From assembly GCA_003053925.1 (NCBI GenBank), contig QBKD01000001.1, forward strand, positions 1,302,001 to 1,366,000: a DNA stretch of 64,000 bases, written 5' to 3'. The position numbers and the translations under genes were made by a program. The notes beneath the pieces were generated by a model. The model saw only the letters and a program-made list of their open reading frames with translations. It did no database searches and was not told where the DNA came from. Shown here in pieces: positions 42,967 to 53,590 of this stretch (the first letter of the stretch is position 1; each line of letters begins with the position of its first letter). Origin of the DNA: Microbacteriaceae bacterium MWH-Ta3 (GTDB lineage Bacteria > Actinomycetota > Actinomycetes > Actinomycetales > Microbacteriaceae).

Positions 42967-43311
42967 GTGACATCAATTTTCAGCCGCATCATTGCGCGAG
43001 AGATTCCCGCCGACATCGTCTTCGAGAGCGACCGCATCATCGCGTTCCGAGACATTGCTCCTCAGGCTCCCGTGCACCTATTGGTTGTCCCCAAGACTGA
43101 AAGTTACGCGAATGTCGTCGAGTTGGCGGCGGGCGATCCCGCGTTAATGGCCGAGATGGTCCACACCGCTCACGCACTGGCTGCCGAACACGCGAATGGC
43201 GACTTCCGCCTGATTTTCAACACGGGTGAAGAGGCCGGCCAGACGGTGTTCCACGTCCACGCCCACGTGTTGGCGGGCGGCCTGGCGGAAGGTTCCCTTG
43301 GCCGAGGATAA
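42967..43311 (+). CDS. HIT-family nucleotide hydrolase (HINT type)
   Basis: 114 aa with the histidine triad HVHAHVLAG near residues 95-103 and the usual SIFSRIIAREIPADIVFESD start. HINT proteins hydrolyse purine nucleoside phosphoramidates such as adenylated lysine. Common first gene of the phoH-ybeY-era cluster. The stop overlaps phoH by 14 bp. Confidence 0.93.
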   Translation: MTSIFSRIIAREIPADIVFESDRIIAFRDIAPQAPVHLLVVPKTESYANVVELAAGDPALMAEMVHTAHALAAEHANGDFRLIFNTGEEAGQTVFHVHAHVLAGGLAEGSLGRG

Positions 43312-44302
43312 GACGGTCCGCGAGGACATCACCGTTGACGGTGTGTCGATGGTGCGCCTGCTGGGCCCGCAAGACCGATTTCTTGCCGAACTAGAAAAGC
43401 GATACCCCACCGTCACCATCGTGTCGCGCGGTGACCGGGTGTCACTAGAGGGATCCGAGGACGAGGTCGCGCGAGCAGCGGGACACGTCCGCGAGCTGAT
43501 TGACATGATTCGAAACGGAGTCGATTTGACCGACAACGACGTCGTGCGCGGCGAAGAGCTGGTGCGTTCGGGTGGCAAAGTCAAAGACACCCTTGGGGAA
43601 GCCATCCTGTCGGTACGCGGTAAAACCATTCGTCCCATGACCGCGGGACAGAAACGCTACATTGACGAGATCAGCCACTCCACCATCGTGTTTGGCATCG
43701 GTCCGGCGGGTACGGGCAAGACGTATCTCGCAATGGCCAAGGCAGTCCAGGCCTTGCAACGCAAGGAAATTACCCGCATTATTTTGACCCGACCGGCCGT
43801 TGAGGCGGGGGAGCGACTCGGGTTTTTGCCCGGCACGCTCACCGACAAGATCGACCCCTACCTGCGCCCTCTGTACGATGCGCTTAACGACATGATGGAC
43901 CCCGAGCTCGTGCCGAAGTTGTTGGCGACTGGTGTCGTGGAAGTTGCACCGTTGGCGTACATGCGCGGTCGTACCCTGAACGATGCCTTCATCATTTTGG
44001 ACGAGGCGCAAAACACGACCCCGGAACAAATGAAGATGTTCCTCACGCGTTTGGGGTTCGGTTCCACAATGGTGATCACGGGGGACATCACGCAGGTGGA
44101 CCTGCCCGACACGGTTTCTGGCCTGAAATTGGCGTCGACGATTTTGCAGGGTGTCGATGAGATTGGGTTCATCACCCTGACGAGTGCGGATGTCGTGCGA
44201 CATAGCTTGGTCGGAAAGATTGTCGACGCATACACGGAACACGAACAACGCGCGATGAAGGCCAAGGCCATCCGCGCACAGAAGCGAGGAGCCCGCGCAT
44301 GA
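43298..44302 (+). CDS. PhoH-like ATPase (PhoH/YbeZ)
   Basis: 334 aa from a TTG at 43298, the only start-like codon near the family N-terminus, with GGAAGG 5 nt upstream. An N-terminal KH-like segment (RLLGPQDRFLAELEKRYP) precedes the P-loop NTPase: Walker A GPAGTGKT, RPAVEAGERLGFLPGTLTDK, Walker B IILDEAQNTTPEQMKMFLTR, GDITQVDLP. YbeZ-type PhoH works with YbeY in ribosome maturation and RNA turnover. ATGA-coupled to ybeY. Confidence 0.93.
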   Translation: MAEDKTVREDITVDGVSMVRLLGPQDRFLAELEKRYPTVTIVSRGDRVSLEGSEDEVARAAGHVRELIDMIRNGVDLTDNDVVRGEELVRSGGKVKDTLGEAILSVRGKTIRPMTAGQKRYIDEISHSTIVFGIGPAGTGKTYLAMAKAVQALQRKEITRIILTRPAVEAGERLGFLPGTLTDKIDPYLRPLYDALNDMMDPELVPKLLATGVVEVAPLAYMRGRTLNDAFIILDEAQNTTPEQMKMFLTRLGFGSTMVITGDITQVDLPDTVSGLKLASTILQGVDEIGFITLTSADVVRHSLVGKIVDAYTEHEQRAMKAKAIRAQKRGARA

Positions 44303-44760
44303 GCATCGACATTGTCAACGAAACAGAATTCGTCATTGACGACGCCATGATTGCGCGACTCGTGTCACACAACCTGCAGGGAATGCGCGTGCACGTTGAC
44401 GCCGACATCTCGGTCATGTTCGTTGATGAAACGGCGATGGAACGCTTGCACGTGGAATGGATGGACGAACCCGGCCCCACCGATGTGTTGTCATTCCCGA
44501 TGGATGAGCTTCGTCCTGGTACGGAAGACAAGCCAACCGAGCCTGGGCTGCTGGGCGACGTTGTTGTCTGCCCCACGGTTGCCGCTCGGCAAGCGGTCAT
44601 TGCAGGACACAGCACCGAAGACGAAATTCGGCTGCTGATCACCCACGGCATGCTGCACCTGTTGGGCTTCGACCATGCCGAACCGGATGAGGAACGCGAG
44701 ATGTTCGGAATCCAGAAGGAACTTCTGCTGTCGTTTGCGAAGGCGGATCGAGGCAACTAG
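44299..44760 (+). CDS. ybeY: Endoribonuclease YbeY
   Basis: 153-aa zinc-dependent single-strand RNase needed for 16S rRNA 3' processing and ribosome quality control. The H3xH5xH zinc motif HGMLHLLGFDH lies near residue 115, and DVLSFPMDELRPG is the other conserved block. Overlaps phoH by 4 bp and the next gene by 1 bp. Family length. Confidence 0.96.
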   Translation: MSIDIVNETEFVIDDAMIARLVSHNLQGMRVHVDADISVMFVDETAMERLHVEWMDEPGPTDVLSFPMDELRPGTEDKPTEPGLLGDVVVCPTVAARQAVIAGHSTEDEIRLLITHGMLHLLGFDHAEPDEEREMFGIQKELLLSFAKADRGN

Positions 44761-46013
44761 TGGTTGCCCTGTTCATTGCGCTCTCGGTTGCCTTCGTCGC
44801 AATCGGTGGCCTGTGCGCCGCAATCGATGCCGCCTACGGCGTTGTGTCACGGTCGGATGTGCAGGAATTGGCGAATGATCGCGGTGAATCCGGCGCGCTC
44901 CATCGGATTGCCGATGATATGCACCGACACATTAACGCCGTGAATTTTCAGCGCGTGTTCTTTGAAACGATTTCTGCCGTGATGGTCGTGCTTGCTTTCG
45001 TGTCGGCGGGGTTCGATGTCTGGGGCAGCTTGCTGTGGTCGGTTGTGACCATGACCGCTGTCACTTTCGTTTTGGTGGGCTCTAGCCCGCGCAGCGTGGG
45101 GCGTGCTCACCCGCTCGTGCTTATCGCCTTCTCTGCGGGTTTTGTCCGATTCTCGCGAATTGTCGTCGGTCCACTCACAACCGCTCTCATCGGCATCGGA
45201 AACCTCGTGACGCCGGGTCGCGCGCGCGTTGCGGTGTCGACCGAGCGACAGTTGTTGAGCATGGTGGACGAGGCGGCCGAGGCGGACATTCTTGAGGACG
45301 AGGACCGTGACCTGATTCACTCGATTTTCGAGTTCGGCGATACGATCGTGCGCGAGGTCATGATTGCGCGAACGGATATGGTCACGTTGACATCAGACCT
45401 CAGTCTGGACGACGCCCTCGGCGTTTTCCTGGAGGAAGGTTTTTCCCGCATGCCCGTCATCGGTGACGACACCGACGATATTGTCGGCGTTGCGTACCTG
45501 AAAGACGTTGCCGCCTTCGTGAGGCGCCATCCCGATGCGGCGTCCACGACACCCATCACGCGCCTCATTCGCCCGGCACTGCTTGTGCCCGAGGTGAAGA
45601 AGGCGGACGACACTCTGCGACTTTTGCAAGAGGAATCCAACCATTTGGCGATGGTCGTAGATGAGTACGGTGGCATCGCGGGACTCATCACCATGGAGGA
45701 CCTCATCGAAGAGGTCCTGGGCGACATCAGCGACGAATACGACGACGAGGTGTCTGAAATCATTCAGCTCGACGCCGGTGAATACCGCGTGGTGGCACGC
45801 ATGAATATCGATGAACTGGCTGAACACCTGGGAATCACCATCGACGAGGAAGACGTAGATACCGTCGGCGGACTGTTTGTCAAGAACTTGGGGCGCTTGC
45901 CCCACCACAATGACGAAGTGGATGTCCAGGGACTCCACCTGGTGGCGGAGCGTGTCGATCGTCGACGCGGTCTCCTGCACACGCTGATTGTGACGACCAA
46001 AGGAGACTCATGA
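44760..46013 (+). CDS. CNNM/CorC-family membrane protein with CBS domains
   Basis: 417 aa. An N-terminal CNNM transmembrane domain (about 1-180, three or four hydrophobic segments) is followed by a CBS pair (about 200-330; FGDTIVREVMIARTDMVTL, VVDEYGGIAGLITMEDL) and a CorC_HlyC C-terminal domain (VGGLFVKNLGRLP). Historically annotated as haemolysin; relatives transport or sense Mg2+/Co2+. GTG start overlapping the ybeY stop; ATGA-coupled to era. This link is conserved across many bacteria. Confidence 0.92.
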   Translation: MVALFIALSVAFVAIGGLCAAIDAAYGVVSRSDVQELANDRGESGALHRIADDMHRHINAVNFQRVFFETISAVMVVLAFVSAGFDVWGSLLWSVVTMTAVTFVLVGSSPRSVGRAHPLVLIAFSAGFVRFSRIVVGPLTTALIGIGNLVTPGRARVAVSTERQLLSMVDEAAEADILEDEDRDLIHSIFEFGDTIVREVMIARTDMVTLTSDLSLDDALGVFLEEGFSRMPVIGDDTDDIVGVAYLKDVAAFVRRHPDAASTTPITRLIRPALLVPEVKKADDTLRLLQEESNHLAMVVDEYGGIAGLITMEDLIEEVLGDISDEYDDEVSEIIQLDAGEYRVVARMNIDELAEHLGITIDEEDVDTVGGLFVKNLGRLPHHNDEVDVQGLHLVAERVDRRRGLLHTLIVTTKGDS

Positions 46014-46897
46014 CCGGCCGTAGTGGATTCATTTCCTTCGTGGGGCGCCCCAACGTGGGTAAATCAACTCTGATGAACGCGTTGGTGGGCGAGAAAATCG
46101 CCATCACCTCGTCAAAACCGCAGACCACGCGCCGTGCGATCCGCGGAATCGTGACGAAGGGCGATGACCAGATCATTATCGTGGACACGCCCGGGCTGCA
46201 TCGCCCGCGCACGTTGCTGGGGGAGCGCCTTAACGCACTCGTGGAGTCCACCCTGGGTGATGTTGACGTTATCGGGATGTGCCTACCTGCCTGCGACCCC
46301 ATCGGTCCCGGCGACCGATACATTATCGAACAGTTGGCTCGTTATCCTCGGTCGAAACGCATCGCTATTGTGACCAAGACGGACACCGTGTCGCCGACAC
46401 AGGTGCTCGACAAGCTCACCGAGATCAAGGACTTATTGAACTGGGATTTGGTTGTCCCGCTCTCGGGAAAGACGGGTGACCGTGTCGACGTGCTGATTCA
46501 CGAGATCATTCCACTGCTTCCCGAGTCGCCGCACCTCTACGACGAAGCGGATATCACCGACGAGAAGTCGGGCGACCGCATTTCGGAACTGGTACGCGAG
46601 GCCGCGTTGGAAGAGCTGGCCGATGAACTTCCGCACTCGCTTGCTGTAACTCTCGAAGACATCGTTCCCGGTGTCGATGGGGCAAAAATGCGCGTGTACG
46701 TGAACGTCATCGTCGAACGAGATTCGCAAAAGGGCATCATCATTGGTCACCGCGGATCCATGCTGCGGCTAATTGGCGAACGTTCGCGCCCCGCCATTGA
46801 AAAGATTCTCGGCGAACCCGTGTTTCTCGCGTTGCACGTGAAAGTTGCCAAGGACTGGCAGCGTGACCCCAAGCAACTGGGGCGCCTCGGGTTCTAG
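46010..46897 (+). CDS. era: GTPase Era
   Basis: 295 aa. GTPase domain with G1 GRPNVGKST (12-20), effector SKPQTTRRAIRGI, G3 DTPGLHRPR and G4-like TKTD. The C-terminal KH domain has the ERDSQKGIIIGHRGSMLR signature near residue 245. It binds the 3' end of 16S rRNA during 30S maturation, in line with adjacent ybeY. Last gene of its operon; the next 60 bp hold the leuA leader promoter and I see no clear terminator. Confidence 0.97.
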   Translation: MTGRSGFISFVGRPNVGKSTLMNALVGEKIAITSSKPQTTRRAIRGIVTKGDDQIIIVDTPGLHRPRTLLGERLNALVESTLGDVDVIGMCLPACDPIGPGDRYIIEQLARYPRSKRIAIVTKTDTVSPTQVLDKLTEIKDLLNWDLVVPLSGKTGDRVDVLIHEIIPLLPESPHLYDEADITDEKSGDRISELVREAALEELADELPHSLAVTLEDIVPGVDGAKMRVYVNVIVERDSQKGIIIGHRGSMLRLIGERSRPAIEKILGEPVFLALHVKVAKDWQRDPKQLGRLGF

Positions 46898-46942
46898 TCT
46901 CAATCACGATGTGACCGTCTTCCCGGGCTATTTTCGGCGCTG

Positions 46943-46951
46943 TGTTACCCT
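46943..46951 (+). promoter_or_regulatory. Extended -10 promoter of the leuA leader
   Basis: TG at 46943-46944, one base, then TACCCT (46946-46951); 6 nt later the GTG of the leader peptide. No convincing -35, consistent with an extended -10 and a leaderless leader ORF. Confidence 0.6.
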
Positions 46952-46957
46952 ACAAGG

Positions 46958-46983
46958 GTGCTGAACGGTCTTCTTCTTAGCGG

Positions 46984-47005
<22 letters not shown>
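46958..47005 (+). CDS. leuL: Leucine-rich leader peptide of leuA
   Basis: A 15-codon ORF encoding MLNGLLLSGRDESSL. Five of 15 residues are Leu, including three consecutive CTT codons (46970-46978), a less used Leu codon here. It begins at the predicted transcript start and its last third lies in the left arm of a hairpin. This is the expected design for ribosome-mediated control by charged tRNA-Leu. Confidence 0.75.
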
Positions 47006-48799
<1,794 letters not shown>

Positions 48800-48812
48800 C
48801 GATTCGTCACCG

Positions 48813-48848
48813 CGCCGGTGTGGGGTTTTACAGAACCCTGCGCCGGCG
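48813..48848. terminator. Bidirectional terminator between leuA and the TRIC-like gene
   Basis: CGCCGG...GGGTT / AACCC...CCGGCG form a two-part stem with a small internal loop and a 6-nt loop (TTTACAG region). It overlaps the end of the leftward gene. Confidence 0.65.
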
Positions 48849-49484
48849 CAGTTGCGTTTGAGCAGGCAGCTTCCAGCCCAACAGCACGCTGAGCATGCGA
48901 ATCACAAAGGTAATCGCCACCCCGATGAATCCCGCGATGGTGACGTTGACGCCCCACTGCAGCAGGATAACGATGCTGAGGCCGCCCGCCGCTGCCGCAA
49001 CCGCATAGAGCGAGCCCACGTGCATCAGTTGAATCGGCAGGTGCAGAAGGACGTCGCGCATAATCGAACCACCCACCGCCGCAGCGACACCGACGAAAAT
49101 CGAGGGAACCCAGGGCAAACCGGCCGAGAGTGCCTTGGTTGTGCCGATTGCACCAAACACGCCGATGGTGACCGCATCCATCACGGTAATAAACGTTTCG
49201 ATGCGCTGGAGTCGATGGGCAATGAGCATTCCCACGAGCGCCATCACCGATGCGGTGACGATGTACCAGTCGGAGTGGAACGAGGCGATGTCATCCGACA
49301 ACAGCAGGTCACGGACAATACCCCCGCCAAAACCCGACGCGATTCCAATAAGTGCCACACCCAGCAGATCGAGTTCCGCGTTGCGATAGCCCGATGCGAA
49401 CATTGCTCCCTGCAGCGCACCAATTCCCACGGCGACAAGGTCCATCCACAGCGGGATAACAAAGGTGGCGTCCATAACCACCAT
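48828..49484 (-). CDS. TRIC-like cation channel family protein (UPF0126)
   Basis: 218 aa, about seven hydrophobic segments arranged as two similar halves, each with the glycine/Arg-Asp signature: [10 protein letters not shown] near residue 55 and [10 protein letters not shown] near 140. The family is structurally related to TRIC trimeric cation channels; cargo in bacteria is unclear. ATG 49484 and ATG 49475 are both possible; the second has GAGAAT 7 nt upstream. Convergent with leuA and divergent from recO. Confidence 0.85.
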   Translation of the reverse strand: MVVMDATFVIPLWMDLVAVGIGALQGAMFASGYRNAELDLLGVALIGIASGFGGGIVRDLLLSDDIASFHSDWYIVTASVMALVGMLIAHRLQRIETFITVMDAVTIGVFGAIGTTKALSAGLPWVPSIFVGVAAAVGGSIMRDVLLHLPIQLMHVGSLYAVAAAAGGLSIVILLQWGVNVTIAGFIGVAITFVIRMLSVLLGWKLPAQTQLRRRRVL

Positions 49485-49530
49485 TCTCTCGTGTCCACTC
49501 GTGCCTGCGCAGCGGCTCGCGAGAGAATGG
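49481..49530. promoter_or_regulatory. Inverted repeat in the TRIC-recO divergent promoter
   Basis: CCATTCTCTCG (49481-49491) and CGAGAGAATGG (49520-49530) are perfect 11-bp arms 28 bp apart. Each arm contains a GAGAAT hexamer positioned 5-7 nt before a start codon (recO GTG 49534; TRIC ATG 49475), so the arms may simply be two copies of one promoter element, or an operator. Confidence 0.45.
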
Positions 49531-49533
49531 AGC

Positions 49534-50265
49534 GTGCCTACCTATCGTGATGATGTGGTCGTGCTTCGCACCCAGCGGTTGGGCGAAGCCGATCGAATCA
49601 TCACCGTACTCAGCAAAACGCGCGGCAAAATTCGTGCAGTGGCCAAGGGTGTGCGGAAAACGGGCAGTCGCTTCGGTGCGCGCCTCGAGCCCTTCATGGT
49701 CGCCGATGTTCAGTTTTACGAGGGCAGAACCCTCGACACCATTCAACAGGCCGAGACGACGGGTTCCTTCGGGCCCGCAATCTCGGCGGATTACGAGCTG
49801 TACACGGCAGCGCACGTCATGGTGGAAATCGCCGATAAGTTGACGGATTCCGACGCAAGCCCTGCCCACTTCACGCTCTTGGTCGGCGGACTGCGCGCAC
49901 TGTCGACCAAGGCGCACGCCGCCGATTTGGTGGTGGACAGCTATTTGCTGCGCGCTCTGTCGATTGCAGGGTGGGAACCCACGTTCACGGACTGCGCAGT
50001 CACCGGCGAGCCGGGGCCGCACACGGTGTTCATTATTCAAGCGGGTGGTGTTGTCGCGGATGCTGTGGCGCCCCCCGGTGCACCGAGGTTGCGTCCCGAC
50101 ACGATTGCGCTGTTGGCCGCGCTACGTGCGGGTGACTGGGCCACCGCGGAATCCGCGGGAATCGAGGCACGTCACGAGGCGCGTGGTATCGTCGCGGCGT
50201 ATGTTCAGTACCACCTCGAACGGGGTGTTTCTTCTTTTCAACACGTCGACAGGGGACTGAAGTGA
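49534..50265 (+). CDS. recO: DNA repair protein RecO
   Basis: 243 aa. N-terminal OB-fold ([40 protein letters not shown], about 1-80) and a helical C-terminal domain. Only one Cys (in [11 protein letters not shown]) stands where some RecO proteins have a zinc site, so zinc binding is doubtful. It loads RecA with RecR by annealing and SSB displacement. GTG 49534 has the family N-terminus; the longer frame from 49465 covers the promoter. GTGA-coupled to uppS. Confidence 0.93.
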   Translation: MPTYRDDVVVLRTQRLGEADRIITVLSKTRGKIRAVAKGVRKTGSRFGARLEPFMVADVQFYEGRTLDTIQQAETTGSFGPAISADYELYTAAHVMVEIADKLTDSDASPAHFTLLVGGLRALSTKAHAADLVVDSYLLRALSIAGWEPTFTDCAVTGEPGPHTVFIIQAGGVVADAVAPPGAPRLRPDTIALLAALRAGDWATAESAGIEARHEARGIVAAYVQYHLERGVSSFQHVDRGLK

Positions 50266-51038
50266 CCGAGTTTCTGCCACTCGATTACACCGGCCTGACG
50301 CCGCCGAAACTGGCACCCGGGGCAGTTCCCGAACACGTCGCCATCATCATGGACGGCAACGGCCGATGGGCGAATGCGCGTGGCCTGACCCGCACCGAGG
50401 GACATAAGGCGGGCGAGTCCGCGCTTCTGGATGTTATTGCAGGAGCGCTGCAAGTGGGTGTGAAGCACCTGTCGGTCTATGCGTTTTCCACAGAAAACTG
50501 GCGGCGCAGCCCCGACGAGGTGAAGTTCTTGATGGGCTTCAACCGCGACGTGTTGCGTCGTCGCCGCGACCAACTGAACGCCTGGGGCGTCAAGGTTCGC
50601 TGGGTAGGACGCGCGCCGCGCCTCTGGCGATCGGTCATTTCAGAACTAACCGAGGCCGAACAGCTGACTGCGGCGAACACCACGATGACCCTGCACATGT
50701 GTGTGAATTACGGCGGTCGGGTAGAGATTACCGATGCGGTGCAGGCGATTGCCCGCGATGTTGCGTCGGGAAAACTTCGGCCCGAGCGAATCACCGAAAA
50801 GACAATCGGCCGGTACCTGTACGTGCCCACCATGCCCGATGTGGATCTGTTTATTCGGTCCAGCGGCGAACAACGCACCAGCAATTTCCTCCTGTGGCAA
50901 AGCGCCTATGCCGAAATGGTGTTCCAGAACGTGTTGTGGCCCGATTATTCGCGCGAAACGCTGTGGCAGGCTGTGTCGGAGTACGCCGCCCGCGACAGGC
51001 GCTTCGGCGGTGCCGTAGACGCGCCGACTTCCCGATAA
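50262..51038 (+). CDS. uppS: Isoprenyl diphosphate synthase (UPP synthase family)
   Basis: 258-aa cis-prenyltransferase making decaprenyl/undecaprenyl diphosphate, the lipid carrier for cell-wall synthesis. Catalytic Asp31 in [68 protein letters not shown] 50262 overlaps the recO stop. The recO-uppS-glyS order is common in actinobacteria. A second cis-prenyltransferase elsewhere is possible. Confidence 0.95.
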   Translation: MTEFLPLDYTGLTPPKLAPGAVPEHVAIIMDGNGRWANARGLTRTEGHKAGESALLDVIAGALQVGVKHLSVYAFSTENWRRSPDEVKFLMGFNRDVLRRRRDQLNAWGVKVRWVGRAPRLWRSVISELTEAEQLTAANTTMTLHMCVNYGGRVEITDAVQAIARDVASGKLRPERITEKTIGRYLYVPTMPDVDLFIRSSGEQRTSNFLLWQSAYAEMVFQNVLWPDYSRETLWQAVSEYAARDRRFGGAVDAPTSR

Positions 51039-51041
51039 AAT
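51036..51041 (+). promoter_or_regulatory. Putative -10 box of glyS-dusB-dgt
   Basis: TAAAAT, overlapping the uppS stop; about 30-nt leader with AGGAGG before the glyS GTG. Confidence 0.5.
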
Positions 51042-51077
51042 AGGGCTTTACGCCATCGTGGCGCTCTAGGAGGAACT

Positions 51078-52463
51078 GTGGCTGCACCAACTCGACTTGA
51101 TTCCGTAATTTCGCTTGCGAAACGTCGAGGATTTGTGTTCCAAGCCGGAGAAATCTATGGCGGTTCGCGGTCGGCATGGGACTACGGCCCCCTGGGCGTC
51201 GAACTCAAGGAAAACATCAAGCGCCAGTGGTGGCGGTACATGGTGCAGCGCCGTGCCGACGTTGTGGGCCTGGATTCGTCGGTGATTTTGCCCAAGCGCG
51301 TCTGGGAGGCGTCCGGTCACGTTGACGTCTTCAGCGATCCGCTCGTGGAATGCCTCTCGTGCCACAAGCGCTACCGCGCCGATCACCTCGAAGAAGAATT
51401 TGCCGAAAAGAAGGGTCGTGCACCCGAAGGCGGACTGGCGGAAATCGCCTGTGGCCACTGCGGCACGCGCGGTCAGTGGACGGAACCCAAGGAATTCAGC
51501 GGTCTGCTGAAGACCTACCTTGGCCCCGTTGACGACGAGGCGGGCATGCACTACCTGCGTCCCGAGACCGCTCAGGGTATTTTTGTGAACTTTGCCAACG
51601 TGGTGTCGGCGGCACGACAGAAGCCTCCGTTCGGAATTGGCCAGATCGGCAAGAGCTTCCGCAACGAAATCACGCCGGGAAACTTTATTTTCCGCACCCG
51701 TGAATTCGAACAAATGGAAATGGAATTCTTTGTCGAGCCTGGAACGGACGAGGAATGGCACCAGTACTGGATCGATCAGCGATTCGCGTGGTACACCGAC
51801 CTGGGCATCAACCCCGACAACCTGCGGTTGTTCGAACACCCCCAGGAAAAGCTCTCGCACTATTCGAAGCGCACTGTCGACATCGAGTACCGTTTCGGTT
51901 TCTCGTCCGGCGAATTCGGTGAACTCGAGGGCATTGCGAACCGCACGGATTTCGACTTGATGACCCACTCGAAGCATTCGGGAACCGACCTGTCGTACTT
52001 CGATCAGAACAAGAACGAGCGCTGGACCCCGTATGTGATCGAACCCGCGGCCGGCCTCACCCGTTCGTTGATGGCGTTCCTTGTGGACGCCTATTACGAG
52101 GACGAGGCACCGAACACGAAGGGTGGCGTCGACGTGCGCACGGTGTTGCGTCTGGACCGTCGTCTGGCACCCATCAAGGCCGCTGTTCTGCCACTGTCGC
52201 GTCACGAAACCCTATCGCCCGAGGCGCGTCAGCTGGCCGAGAACCTTCGCCAGCACTGGAACGTTGATTTCGATGACGCCGGCGCCATTGGTCGCCGCTA
52301 CCGCCGACAGGACGAAATCGGCACGCCCTTCTGCATCACGTTCGACTTCGATTCGCTCGAGGACCGCGCGGTGACCGTTCGCGAACGCGACACCATGCAG
52401 CAAGAGCGAGTGTCGCTCGACCGACTCGAGGGCTATCTGGCCGAAAGGCTTCTCGGAGCGTAA
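51078..52463 (+). CDS. glyS: Glycyl-tRNA synthetase (dimeric, eukaryotic-like)
   Basis: 461-aa class II synthetase of the alpha2 type used by actinobacteria. Landmarks: [20 protein letters not shown], a CxxC...CxxC zinc-like insertion ([22 protein letters not shown]), motif 2 [20 protein letters not shown], and the C-terminal anticodon domain with [23 protein letters not shown] start after AGGAGG. Dus follows after 2 bp. Confidence 0.97.
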   Translation: MAAPTRLDSVISLAKRRGFVFQAGEIYGGSRSAWDYGPLGVELKENIKRQWWRYMVQRRADVVGLDSSVILPKRVWEASGHVDVFSDPLVECLSCHKRYRADHLEEEFAEKKGRAPEGGLAEIACGHCGTRGQWTEPKEFSGLLKTYLGPVDDEAGMHYLRPETAQGIFVNFANVVSAARQKPPFGIGQIGKSFRNEITPGNFIFRTREFEQMEMEFFVEPGTDEEWHQYWIDQRFAWYTDLGINPDNLRLFEHPQEKLSHYSKRTVDIEYRFGFSSGEFGELEGIANRTDFDLMTHSKHSGTDLSYFDQNKNERWTPYVIEPAAGLTRSLMAFLVDAYYEDEAPNTKGGVDVRTVLRLDRRLAPIKAAVLPLSRHETLSPEARQLAENLRQHWNVDFDDAGAIGRRYRRQDEIGTPFCITFDFDSLEDRAVTVRERDTMQQERVSLDRLEGYLAERLLGA

Positions 52464-52465
52464 TC

Positions 52466-53590
52466 GTGCGAATCGGCCCCATCGAAACGAACGTGCCCGT
52501 GGTTCTTGCCCCCATGGCAGGAATCACGAACACGGCGTTCCGGCGCCTCTGCCGTGAATACGGTGGTGGCCTGTTCGTCTCGGAAATGATCACCTCGCGG
52601 GCGCTCGTGGAACGCACACCGGAAACGATGCGGCTGATTCAGCACCACCCCAGCGAGAAGCCTCGATCGATTCAGTTGTACGGGGTCGAGCCGAAAACGA
52701 TGGCTGCGGCGGCCCGAATCCTCGTCGAGGACGACCACGCCGATCACATCGACCTGAATTTCGGTTGTCCCGTGCCGAAGGTCACGCGTAAGGGCGGCGG
52801 CGCTGCTCTGCCGTGGAAAACCACGCTGTTCCAACAAATTCTGGAACAGACTGTTGCCGCGGCGGGCGATGTGCCCGTCACCATCAAGATGCGCATGGGG
52901 ATCGACGACGACCATTTGACATACCTCGATGCCGCCAAAATCGCCGAAGACGCCGGAGTCGCCGCCATCGGTCTGCACGGTCGCACCGCGGCGCAGCACT
53001 ATTCAGGAAACGCGCATTGGGACGCCATTGCCACGCTGAAACAGGCCGTGACAACGGTTCCTGTTTTGGGGAATGGCGATATTTGGAGCGGGGCGGACGC
53101 CAAGCGCATGGTCGACGAGACCGGGTGCGACGGGGTCATTGTGGGCCGCGGATGCCTGGGACGCCCCTGGCTCTTTGCCGACCTCGAGGCCGCCTTCGGG
53201 GGGAATGGCCAGTTAGTGGAACCCAATTTGGGATACGTTGCCGACGCGTTCCGTCGCCACGGCGAGCTGCTGGTTGAATTCTTCGAGGATGAGGGCCGAG
53301 GCTGCCGCGATATTCGCAAACACGTCGCATGGTATTTCAAGGGCTATGCAGTGGGCGGCGAAATCCGTGCCAAGCTCGCGGCCGTTGAGTCGCTGGCGCA
53401 CATGGACGACCTGTTGGGCGAACTGGACCGCGACGCTCCGTATCCCGGGCCCGACGCCGAAGGACAGCGTGGGCGTGCTGGATCGCCCAAGCGCCCGGCA
53501 CTGCCCGATGGGTGGCTGAACAGCCGCGAACTCGACGGCGTGTCGATGTCCGATTTGACCGACACCGAATCGGGGCCGAGCGGTGGTTGA
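52466..53590 (+). CDS. dusB: tRNA-dihydrouridine synthase, DusB family
   Basis: 374-aa FMN enzyme reducing uridine in the tRNA D-loop. LAPMAGITNTAFRRLCREYG at residues 13-32, DLNFGCPVPKVTRKGGG with the catalytic Cys, IGLHGRTAAQHYSG, VLGNGDIWSG and GVIVGRGCLGRPW. The C-terminal 50 residues are a hydrophilic tail (PYPGPDAEGQRGRAGSPKRP) seen in actinobacterial members. GTG start 2 bp after glyS; overlaps dgt by 8 bp. Confidence 0.94.
   Translation: MRIGPIETNVPVVLAPMAGITNTAFRRLCREYGGGLFVSEMITSRALVERTPETMRLIQHHPSEKPRSIQLYGVEPKTMAAAARILVEDDHADHIDLNFGCPVPKVTRKGGGAALPWKTTLFQQILEQTVAAAGDVPVTIKMRMGIDDDHLTYLDAAKIAEDAGVAAIGLHGRTAAQHYSGNAHWDAIATLKQAVTTVPVLGNGDIWSGADAKRMVDETGCDGVIVGRGCLGRPWLFADLEAAFGGNGQLVEPNLGYVADAFRRHGELLVEFFEDEGRGCRDIRKHVAWYFKGYAVGGEIRAKLAAVESLAHMDDLLGELDRDAPYPGPDAEGQRGRAGSPKRPALPDGWLNSRELDGVSMSDLTDTESGPSGG

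Noticed and set aside
43269-43311. HIT and PhoH as one fused protein
   Set aside because: They are in different frames with separate stop and start; a 14-bp overlap with coupling is the simpler reading.
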